In this document: piece by piece, positions 1 through 7,196 of the stretch | Position numbering within the stretch: position 1 is the first letter of the stretch | How the letters are laid out: the number at the start of each line of letters is the position of its first letter | Origin: Candidatus Woesearchaeota archaeon | GTDB lineage: Archaea > Nanobdellota > Nanobdellia > SCGC-AAA011-G17 > UBA489 | DNA length: 7,991 bases | Direction: 5' to 3' | NCBI GenBank assembly: GCA_016177265.1 | Contig: JACOVP010000046.1 | Span: 1 to 7,991 of the forward strand | The notes under the pieces: model-generated | Database searches by the model: none | The model's input: only the letters and a program-made list of their open reading frames with translations | Told to the model about the DNA's origin: nothing | Made by a program: the position numbers and the translations under genes

Positions 1-1
1 A

Positions 2-3000
2 AAGCACCTCATCGTGAAGAAATACCTGGAAGAGCACTCCCTCGTGGAGAGCAATATAATTTCCTTCAACAATTTCATAGAGAAAAGGATGCAGGAAATT
101 GTCAATGAGATAGCCGAGACAATAAACAATGAGGACATCGAGATAACTCTTGGAAAATTTGGGCTTGGAAAACCAAAAGTCATAGAGGCCGACGGAAGTT
201 CTTCACTCATTACGCCGCACGAGGCAAAGTTGAGAAGCCTTACCTATGCTGCACCTGTAACCCTTGAGCTTACTGTGAAAAAAGACGACCAGATAGACTC
301 GGAAACTGTCGAAATAGGAAAAATCCCCATAATGGTGAGGAGCAAGGTATGCAACACCAATGGAATGTCCCGTGAACAGCTGATTGAGACTTACCATGAT
401 CCCCTTGATCCAGGAGGATATTTCATAATAAAAGGAAATGAAAGAGTCATGGTCATGGCAGAAGACCTGGCAGAAAACCAGCCCTTCATAGAAAATAACT
501 CAAAAGACGAGCTGACTTTGAAGCTTTTCTCGTCAAAGGGAACATACAGGATTCCTGTCCTTGTTTCAGAAAGCAAAGAGGGAATAATTGAGGTTTCCTT
601 CAGCAAGTTCAAGGATATTCCTGCAGTGATCATCCTGAAGTCGCTTGGTTTGATAAAAGAATCTGATATTTCAAAATATATAGGGAAAGAAACAGACTCT
701 GTGATTGTAAACCTGTATGAATTCGCAAACATAGCCACAAAAGAGGATGCTATGCTGTATATTTCTGAAAAAACAAACTTGCAGGGCACGAAAAAAGAAA
801 TTCTCGATCGTGTTAAGCAAAGAATTGACTCCTATCTTTTCCCCCATATAGGCCAGAAAAAAGAAGACAGGCTGAAGAAAGCCATTACCCTGTGCAAGCT
901 GATAAAGCAGTTCTTAATAGCCAAGGAAAACCCAAAATTGCGCACAGACAAGGACCATTATGCAAACAAGAGGGTGAGACTTTCCGGAGACTTGCTTGCA
1001 ACTTTGTTCAGGGTCAATCTTGGAATTTTGATAAGGGATATACAATATTCGCTGCAAAAATCGGCAAAGAGAAAGAAATTTTTCTCCATAAAGATAATAG
1101 CAAAATCCACTCTTTTTTCTCACAGGATTGAAAGCGCAATTGCAACAGGAAGCTGGACAGGAGAGCGCTCTGGAATAACTCAGAACATGGACAAGACAAA
1201 TTATCTGGCAATTATCTCGCAGTTGCAGCGTGTTTCTTCAATGCTTCCCAGTGACCAGGAAAATTTTGCAGCGAGAACCCTTCATCCGACGCATTATGGG
1301 AGATTCTGCCCTATAGAAACACCTGAGGGAACAGAAATCGGGCTGCGAAAAAACCTTGCAATCTTAAGCCAGGTTTCCACAAGGACATACCTGGATGAGG
1401 AAAAGTTCCTGAAAGACCTGGCTGTCCAGGGGCTTGATGCACTGGAAACAGGGGAAAAGGGCACAGAGGTTTTTTTCAATGGCATGTTCATAGGCTCTAT
1501 AAAAAACCCGGTGGAGTTCACGAAAAGCATAAGGGAGAAAAGAAGGCGCTCAGAACTTCCTGTTCAGATGAACATAAGATATGACGAAAACTTTCAGATA
1601 ATAACAATTTCGACAGAACCTGGAAGAGTTCTTCGACCTTTGATAATCGTTGATGGTGGAGTTTCCAGACTGAAAGATGAGCATCTACTCGGGATTGAAA
1701 GCGGAGAAATCGGCTGGAAAGATCTCGTAAAAGAAGGAATCATAGAATACCTTGATGCTGCAGAAGAGGAAGAGGCCCTTGTAGCATTATACGAAGGAGA
1801 CTTGACTGCAGAGCACACCCACCTTGAAGTTGATCCCACGGATTTGTTCGGGGTTGTTACTTCACTTGTTCCTTATTCAAATCATGATCAGAGCTCTAGG
1901 CTAAACAGGGGTTCTAAGACACAAAAACAGGCCTTGGGTTTGTACGCTGCAAATTATCTTGCGAGATTAGACACAGATGTCTCTGTTCTTCAGTATCCGC
2001 AGAAACCAATAGTCAGAAGTTTTGTATATGACACTCTTCAGGCATATCCTGCGGGCCAGAATCTCGTGGTTGCAATCATGACACATGAGGGTTATAACAT
2101 GGAGGATGCACTTGTTTTCAACAGGGGAAGCCTGGAAAGGGGAGTTGGAAGAAGCTTTTACTTCAGGCCTTACAGCGCCATAGAGATGAACTATGCAGGA
2201 GGATTGAAGGACGAAATCACAATACCGGATAAAGACGCTTCTGGTTACAAGATAGAGTCAAGTTACAGGCATCTTGAATCAGACGGGATAGTTTATCCTG
2301 AAGCAGAAATAGGAGAAGGAGAGGTAATGATAGGAAAAGTCAGTCCGCCAAAATTCCTCTCTGAAGCAAGGGAAATTTCTGTAAGGACAAAAAAAGAATC
2401 CAGCGTTTCGATGAAGCAGGAAGAGAAAGGAATCGTTGAAGGTGTTCTCATAACAGAAGACGACGACGGCAACAAGATAGTCCAGGTCAAAACCAGAGAC
2501 GAGAGAATTCCCGAGCTTGGGGACAAGTTTGCAACTTCCCACGGACAGAAAGGAGTCATAGGGCTGATTGTTGACGAAGAGGATGTTCCCTTCACCTCAA
2601 AAGGAATTCGTCCAGACGTGATGTTTAATCCCCATGGTCTTCCGAGCAGGATGACTGTTGGATACCTTCTGGAGCTGCTTGCGGGAAAAGTTGGTTGCCT
2701 GAAAGGAGAGATAATGGACGGAACAGCATTTTCAGGGGCAGATAAAAAAGAGCTGGAAGAGCAATTGAAAGAACTTGGTTTCAGGTATGATGGAAAAGAA
2801 ACCATGTATTCTGGAGTAACAGGAAATAAAATGCAGGCAAAGATATTTATCGGAAACTTGTATTATCTGAAACTTAAGTACATGGTTGGAAACAAGCTTC
2901 ACGGAAGAGCTTCTGGCAAAATCGCGCTTTTGACAAGACAGCCTGTCGAGGGAAGATCCAGGGGAGGAGCCTTAAGGCTTGGGGAAATGGAACAGCAGGC

Positions 3001-3250
3001 AATAGTTGCGCACGGTGCTTCTCTGCTTCTGAAAGAGAGGTATGATTCAGACAGGGTTCTTCTCCATGTCTGCACGAGATGCGGAACTTTAGCAATAGAA
3101 GACAACATAAGAAACAAAACAGTGTGCCCTATCTGCAATTCAGAAGACGTCGAAAGCGTGGAAGTCAGTTATGCGTTCAAACTACTGATAGAAGAGCTCC
3201 AAGGCCTTCATATTCACACAACATTCGGATTAAAAAACAAGTATGAATAA
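2..3250 (+). CDS. rpoB: DNA-directed RNA polymerase subunit B (unsplit B''+B'), 5' end probably outside window
   Basis: This is the second-largest subunit of archaeal RNA polymerase, which forms one side of the active-site cleft. Numbering from the GTG at 14 (1078 aa): a protrusion/lobe region up to about 400 with a DPLDPGGYFI segment; a fork segment around 420-450 (LHPTHYGRFCP, ETPEG); GYNMEDA at 693-699; the catalytic GDK/QKG lysines K838 and K846; PSRMT with R879; NKLHGR at 960-965; TRQPVEGRSRGG; and a C-terminal clamp zinc site C1020, C1023, C1038, C1041. The frame is open upstream of 14 to base 2, reading KHLI before VKKYLEEHSLV, and archaeal homologues usually have a few residues there. 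The true start is therefore probably just left of the window; GTG at 14 is the fallback. B'' and B' are fused, as in many archaea, and no intein is visible. The motif normally read GDKFAxRHGQKG has Ser (S842) where Arg is expected. It is the first visible gene of the rpoB-orf-rpoA cluster. Identity is certain; the start is not. Confidence 0.97.
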   Translation, partial: KHLIVKKYLEEHSLVESNIISFNNFIEKRMQEIVNEIAETINNEDIEITLGKFGLGKPKVIEADGSSSLITPHEAKLRSLTYAAPVTLELTVKKDDQIDSETVEIGKIPIMVRSKVCNTNGMSREQLIETYHDPLDPGGYFIIKGNERVMVMAEDLAENQPFIENNSKDELTLKLFSSKGTYRIPVLVSESKEGIIEVSFSKFKDIPAVIILKSLGLIKESDISKYIGKETDSVIVNLYEFANIATKEDAMLYISEKTNLQGTKKEILDRVKQRIDSYLFPHIGQKKEDRLKKAITLCKLIKQFLIAKENPKLRTDKDHYANKRVRLSGDLLATLFRVNLGILIRDIQYSLQKSAKRKKFFSIKIIAKSTLFSHRIESAIATGSWTGERSGITQNMDKTNYLAIISQLQRVSSMLPSDQENFAARTLHPTHYGRFCPIETPEGTEIGLRKNLAILSQVSTRTYLDEEKFLKDLAVQGLDALETGEKGTEVFFNGMFIGSIKNPVEFTKSIREKRRRSELPVQMNIRYDENFQIITISTEPGRVLRPLIIVDGGVSRLKDEHLLGIESGEIGWKDLVKEGIIEYLDAAEEEEALVALYEGDLTAEHTHLEVDPTDLFGVVTSLVPYSNHDQSSRLNRGSKTQKQALGLYAANYLARLDTDVSVLQYPQKPIVRSFVYDTLQAYPAGQNLVVAIMTHEGYNMEDALVFNRGSLERGVGRSFYFRPYSAIEMNYAGGLKDEITIPDKDASGYKIESSYRHLESDGIVYPEAEIGEGEVMIGKVSPPKFLSEAREISVRTKKESSVSMKQEEKGIVEGVLITEDDDGNKIVQVKTRDERIPELGDKFATSHGQKGVIGLIVDEEDVPFTSKGIRPDVMFNPHGLPSRMTVGYLLELLAGKVGCLKGEIMDGTAFSGADKKELEEQLKELGFRYDGKETMYSGVTGNKMQAKIFIGNLYYLKLKYMVGNKLHGRASGKIALLTRQPVEGRSRGGALRLGEMEQQAIVAHGASLLLKERYDSDRVLLHVCTRCGTLAIEDNIRNKTVCPICNSEDVESVEVSYAFKLLIEELQGLHIHTTFGLKNKYE

Positions 3251-3258
3251 AAAATAAA

Positions 3259-3546
3259 ATGGCAGCATCAACAACAGCAAAGACAGATTATAATGTGGTT
3301 ATGAGAAATGTGTCTGACCAAGCATACAGAGAAGTTTCTGAGTTTATATGGAAAGAGCTTAGTTCAGTATCATCATTTGATGGAGGATACACTTATTACA
3401 CCTTGAATAGAGATGGAGAACAAATCATCAGGATGCATAGTAGGAGAAAAAGCATAGAAATCAGCGATAAAGTTGATCCGCAGATTGTTAAATCAATTAG
3501 AGATATGATAAAAACAGAAATAAGAGAGGCTGATTCAGCCAGATAA
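3259..3546 (+). CDS. Small conserved-looking protein of unknown function inside the RNA polymerase cluster
   Basis: This gene encodes 95 aa that I do not recognise; it matches none of the small RNA polymerase subunits I know (H, K, L, N, P, F, E). It lies 8 bases after the rpoB stop and 7 bases before the rpoA start on the same strand, so it is almost certainly co-transcribed with them. Visible layout: a Ser/Thr/Ala-rich N-terminus; a helix-like stretch at about 19-34 (SDQAYREVSEFIWKEL); a turn at FDGGY; three short beta-like stretches (YTYYTLNR, EQIIRMHSR, KSIEIS) over about 44-69; and a charged C-terminal helix at about 72-91 (DPQIVKSIRDMIKTEI). It has no Cys, signal peptide or membrane segment, so it is probably a soluble alpha-beta-beta-beta-alpha protein. 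G+C by hand count is 102/288 (35%), lower than sampled stretches of its neighbours. No Shine-Dalgarno is visible; the ATG at 3301 (M15) is a possible later start. A role as a polymerase-associated factor is inferred from position only. Confidence 0.8.
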   Translation: MAASTTAKTDYNVVMRNVSDQAYREVSEFIWKELSSVSSFDGGYTYYTLNRDGEQIIRMHSRRKSIEISDKVDPQIVKSIRDMIKTEIREADSAR

Positions 3547-3553
3547 AACAAAA

Positions 3554-6500
3554 ATGAAACCCATAAGAAAAAAAATAAAAGAAATCAGTTTTTCATTGCT
3601 TAGCCCAGAGAAAATAAAAAAGCTCTCTGTTGCAAAAATCGTGACTCCTGAGCTATATGACATAGACGGTTATCCTGTTGATGGTGGATTGATGGATTTA
3701 AGGCTTGGAGCCATAGACCCTGGAGTGAGGTGCAGAACCTGTGGAGGAAGGCTTAAGGAATGTCTGGGGCATCCGGGAAGCATAGACCTGGCACGCCCTG
3801 TTATCCATCTGAAATATGTTCCAATGATTGAACTCGGATTGAGATGCTTCTGCAAAGAATGCGGAAAATTGCTGCTCTCTGACAAAGACACTGAAAAATA
3901 TCCTCCGAGCCAGAGAATCAAGAAAGCAAAAGATGTGAAAAAATGCCCGCACTGCAATGCTGGCCAGGAAAAAATAAAACTGGACAAGCCGACTACTTTT
4001 TACAGGGGAAAGACAAGAATTTTTCCGACAGAAATAAGAGAAAGCCTGGCAGCAATTCCAGATGAGGAACTAAAAAAGATAGGAATAAACCCGCATTATT
4101 TCAGGCCAGAATGGGGCGTGCTTACAATCCTCCTTGTTCCTCCTGTCACTGTTAGGCCTTCTATAATTCTGGAATCTGGAGAGAGGAGCGAGGATGACCT
4201 TACGCATAAGCTTTCAGATATAATAAGGGCTAACCAAAGGCTGTGGGAGAATCTGAATGCCGGAGCTCCTGAAGTTATAATAGAAGACCTTTGGGATTTG
4301 CTTCAATTTCACATAACTACTTTCTTCGATAATACTGTCACAAGAATTCCTCCTGCAAGGCACAGAAGCGGGCAGCCATTGAAAACAATAACAGAAAGAA
4401 TAAAGGGAAAAGAGGGAAGAATAAGAAAAAATCTTGCTGGAAAAAGAGTTAATTATTCCGGAAGGACAGTCATAAGCCCTGATCCAGCAATGCAGATAAA
4501 TGAAGTCGGAGTTCCGTATGAAATAGCAAAAATCGTGACTGTTTCTGAAAGCGTAAATGACCTGAACATAGAAAAATTGAAGAAGATCATAGAACGCGGG
4601 GAAGAATATCCTGGCGCAAATTATGTTATAAGGCCTGATGGAAAAAGAAAAAAGATAACCCCTGAGCTCAAAGAAGAGATAATCAACGAACTTGTCTCTG
4701 GGTACATGGTAGAGAGGCATCTGGAAAACGGCGACATAGTTCTTTTTAACAGGCATCCGAGCCTTCACAAGGGAAGCCTGATGGCCCACTACGCAAAAAT
4801 TCTTCCTGGAAGAACTTTCAGGCTGCATCCGGCTGTGAAGACTCCATACAATGCAGACTTTGACGGTGATGAGATGAATATCCATAGCCCTCAGACAGAG
4901 GAGGCAAAGGCAGAGGCAAAAATTCTCCTCGAAGTGAAAAAAAATCTCATCTCTCCCAAGAACAATACGAATTGGATAGGCTGCATCAGCGATGCAATAA
5001 CAGGGGGGTATCTCCTCGGACTGGATGAATTTTCAGGGGAAGAGGCGAACCAGCTCCTCTACAATTCAGGTGTTGACCGTGAAATATCAAAAAAGAGCGT
5101 TCCAGGAACAGAGATCTTTTCAAAAATACTTCCAAAGATAGATTTTTCCGGGGAATCTGTGAAAATAAAGGAAGGAGAAATAATAAAGGGAGTTATCGAT
5201 AAAAACCTTTTCGGTGATGAAGAAGGACTGCTCATAAAGGAGATAGACAAGAAATTTGGAAGAAATGTTGCCTTTGACACAATAAGGAAAGCGTTCAACC
5301 TCGGAAAAAATTACCTGACAACAAAAGGGATAACAATCTCTCTCGATGACTTTGACGTTGAACAGAAAGTCATTGACATCTCTGAGGAAATAGTAAGGGT
5401 GGCTGAGGAAAAAACCAAGGAAATAATAGAACAATACAACAACTCAACTCTGGAAGTTATCCAGGGAAAAACTCCTGAAGAGTCCAGGGAGATAAAAATT
5501 CTGAAAGTTCTCAACGAGGTCAGGACAAAGGTAGGGGAAACTGTAAAGGCGGAATTCCCTGAGGACAATCCAGTAACGCACATGATAAGGTCTGGCGGAG
5601 GGGGAAACATCCTGAATATAACGCAGATGGCGTGCTGCGTCGGCCAGCAGGACCTCGAGGGAAAAAGGATAGACATAGGATTCAACGACAGAACTCTTTC
5701 CTTCTTCAAAAGAGGGGACTTGAGCCCAAAGGCAAAGGGATTCATAAGAAGTCCGTTCATGAAAGGCTTGAAGCCTGAGGAATTCTTCTTTCAGGCAATA
5801 ACAGGGCGTTCATCGCTGATGGACACGGCCCTGAGAACTCCAAGGTCAGGATACCTGTACAGAAGGCTGGCAAACGCTCTTCAGGATTTGAGGAGGGAAT
5901 ACGACGGGACGATAAGAGACAGCAACAATAACATAATTCAGTTTATTTACGGGGACGACGGAATGGATGTATCCAAATTGCACCTGGGAGAAAAAGGAGA
6001 AAAGCTCGAGCCGGGAGAGGCAATAGGAATAATAACATCCCAGAGTTTCGGAGAGCCTTCAACGCAGATGGTTTTAAGAACATTTCACTTTGCCGGAGTC
6101 AGCGAGATGCAGGTCACCCAGGGACTTCCAAGGTTAATAGAAATTTTCGATGCGAGAAAAAAGCCATCCAGCCCGAAAATGGAAATCTATCTAAAGAAGG
6201 AATACAATAATGAAAAGGATGCCAAGGTATTTGCAGAGAAGATAAAAGAAATAACAATAAGCGACATATCCTCTGAAATAAACATAGATTTCTCTGATAA
6301 AAAAATAGAAATAAAAATAGATAAAGAAGGCCTTAGACAAAGCCATTCTTCCCTTAAAACAGTAATTGAGAGGCTCAGGGAACTTGGTTTTCCGAGCAGG
6401 GAAAGGGCAGATTCGATCTCAGTGGCTGCAACAGAGATGAGCTTTAAGGACATATACAAGCTCAAAGAAAAATTAAAGAGGACCATCATTTCCGGGATAA

Positions 6501-7048
6501 AGGGGGTAAAACAGATACTGATAGTGAAGAGAGAGAACGATTATATTGTCATGACTCTTGGAACAAATCTCAAGAAAGTTCTCGAGATGAAGGAAGTAAA
6601 TCCCCAAAGGATTCTTTCAAACGACCTTCATGAGGTTACAGATGTCTTTGGCATAGAGGCTTCACGGCAGCTGATAATAGACGAAATCCAGCAGGTTTTA
6701 AACACGCAGGGGCTTGACATAGACAGGAGGCACCTGAAGCTCGTTGCAGATGCAATGACAAACACAGGGGAAGTGAAGGGGGTTACGAGAATAGGAATCA
6801 TTGCCCAGAAATCCTCGATTCTCGCAAGGGCGACTTTTGAAACTCCTGTAAAACAGTTCGTGAATGCCACGATAAAGGGAAACAAAGACCAGCTTTCAAG
6901 CGTTATAGAAAATGTCATTCTCAATCAGCCGGTTCCTGTGGGAACAGGCCTTCCGGGCTTGCTGGTAAGGGTCGTGGGGCCGTTGGTGAAAAAAGAATCA
7001 ATGAAAAAAGAAGCGGATAAAAAAATCATTGAAGAAGTAAACAAGTGA
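3554..7048 (+). CDS. rpoA: DNA-directed RNA polymerase subunit A (unsplit A'+A'')
   Basis: This is the largest RNA polymerase subunit, which carries the catalytic magnesium site (1164 aa). In order: clamp N-terminus with zinc ligands C60, C63, C70, H73 and a second site C100, C103, C131, C134; switch region about 290-310 (GKRVNYSGRT); NRHPSLH at 399-405; the active-site loop NADFDGDEM at 433-441 with D435, D437, D439; pore/funnel with GGGGN at 681-685 and CVGQQ; bridge helix about 749-767; trigger loop with TQM at 837-839 and H845; then jaw and C-terminal clamp to the end. Most archaea encode A' and A'' as two genes, but here the reading frame is continuous. Only about 14 residues (805-818) separate YGDDGM from EPGEAIG, where a foot segment of several tens of residues normally sits. 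This partly explains why the protein is about 100 aa shorter than A' plus A'' in well-known archaea, by recollection. The bridge helix has Pro763. It starts 7 bases after the small upstream gene and is followed by T-tracts. Confidence 0.97.
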   Translation: MKPIRKKIKEISFSLLSPEKIKKLSVAKIVTPELYDIDGYPVDGGLMDLRLGAIDPGVRCRTCGGRLKECLGHPGSIDLARPVIHLKYVPMIELGLRCFCKECGKLLLSDKDTEKYPPSQRIKKAKDVKKCPHCNAGQEKIKLDKPTTFYRGKTRIFPTEIRESLAAIPDEELKKIGINPHYFRPEWGVLTILLVPPVTVRPSIILESGERSEDDLTHKLSDIIRANQRLWENLNAGAPEVIIEDLWDLLQFHITTFFDNTVTRIPPARHRSGQPLKTITERIKGKEGRIRKNLAGKRVNYSGRTVISPDPAMQINEVGVPYEIAKIVTVSESVNDLNIEKLKKIIERGEEYPGANYVIRPDGKRKKITPELKEEIINELVSGYMVERHLENGDIVLFNRHPSLHKGSLMAHYAKILPGRTFRLHPAVKTPYNADFDGDEMNIHSPQTEEAKAEAKILLEVKKNLISPKNNTNWIGCISDAITGGYLLGLDEFSGEEANQLLYNSGVDREISKKSVPGTEIFSKILPKIDFSGESVKIKEGEIIKGVIDKNLFGDEEGLLIKEIDKKFGRNVAFDTIRKAFNLGKNYLTTKGITISLDDFDVEQKVIDISEEIVRVAEEKTKEIIEQYNNSTLEVIQGKTPEESREIKILKVLNEVRTKVGETVKAEFPEDNPVTHMIRSGGGGNILNITQMACCVGQQDLEGKRIDIGFNDRTLSFFKRGDLSPKAKGFIRSPFMKGLKPEEFFFQAITGRSSLMDTALRTPRSGYLYRRLANALQDLRREYDGTIRDSNNNIIQFIYGDDGMDVSKLHLGEKGEKLEPGEAIGIITSQSFGEPSTQMVLRTFHFAGVSEMQVTQGLPRLIEIFDARKKPSSPKMEIYLKKEYNNEKDAKVFAEKIKEITISDISSEINIDFSDKKIEIKIDKEGLRQSHSSLKTVIERLRELGFPSRERADSISVAATEMSFKDIYKLKEKLKRTIISGIKGVKQILIVKRENDYIVMTLGTNLKKVLEMKEVNPQRILSNDLHEVTDVFGIEASRQLIIDEIQQVLNTQGLDIDRRHLKLVADAMTNTGEVKGVTRIGIIAQKSSILARATFETPVKQFVNATIKGNKDQLSSVIENVILNQPVPVGTGLPGLLVRVVGPLVKKESMKKEADKKIIEEVNK

Positions 7049-7050
7049 CG

Positions 7051-7086
7051 ATTTTTTAATTAGAAGGAAATTAGAAAAATATTTTT
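7051..7086 (+). terminator. T-tract termination region after rpoA
   Basis: Three bases after the rpoA stop (7046-7048) there is a run of six T (7052-7057), followed by an A/T-rich stretch and a second run of five T (7082-7086). Archaeal RNA polymerase terminates at oligo-T tracts in the non-template strand without needing a hairpin. I see no convincing stem-loop before either run. Placement at the end of the three-gene cluster supports this as its termination zone, ahead of a separate promoter for the next gene. Confidence 0.6.
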
Positions 7087-7164
7087 AACATAAATGGCTT
7101 ATAACAGATTTATTATTTAAACAGGTTCTATACACTTAAAAAACATCGTTATCAATACAACACA

Positions 7165-7172
7165 TTTATAAA
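7165..7172 (+). promoter_or_regulatory. Archaeal TATA box for the nusA-like gene
   Basis: TTTATAAA lies 24 bases upstream of the ATG at 7197; its centre is about 28 bases from that A. Archaeal TATA boxes sit about 25-30 bases before the transcription start, so transcription would begin at or a few bases before the start codon. That predicts a leaderless or near-leaderless mRNA, consistent with the lack of a Shine-Dalgarno. The upstream BRE is not clear-cut. Confidence 0.6.
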
Positions 7173-7174
7173 AC

Positions 7175-7190
7175 AAATTAAATTTAATTT
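7175..7190. repeat. Perfect 16-bp AT palindrome between TATA box and start codon
   Basis: AAATTAAATTTAATTT equals its own reverse complement over all 16 bases, and the symmetry stops at the flanking C (7174) and T (7191). It fills the space between the TATA box and the predicted transcription start, where a dimeric repressor would block polymerase recruitment. The sequence is pure A/T in an A/T-rich spacer, so a chance palindrome is quite possible. It could be an operator, but no regulator is visible. Confidence 0.35.
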
Positions 7191-7196
7191 TCAAAG

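Noticed and set aside
892..1131. Plus-strand open frame in another phase inside rpoB
   Set aside because: The rpoB frame is intact and conserved through this stretch, so the alternative frame is incidental.
2293..2805. Minus-strand open frame (170 codons) opposite rpoB
   Set aside because: It is antisense to conserved RpoB motifs, Ser/Pro-rich and low in complexity, with no start context or family resemblance.
4214..4885. Long minus-strand open frame (223 codons) opposite rpoA
   Set aside because: It lies entirely within the conserved catalytic region of rpoA, and its translation is Ser/Phe/Tyr-rich with no recognisable motif. It is a shadow of the real gene.
3554..7048. Possible intein or frameshift joining A' and A''
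   Set aside because: No intein splice motifs or homing-endonuclease segment is seen, and the junction is a short continuous in-frame linker, so a genuine unsplit gene is the simplest reading.
7099..7142. Other TATA-like strings (TTATAA at 7099, CTTAAAAA at 7135) upstream of nusA
   Set aside because: They would give untranslated leaders of roughly 30-70 bases without a Shine-Dalgarno; TTTATAAA at 7165 fits the ATG spacing better. They cannot be excluded as secondary promoters.
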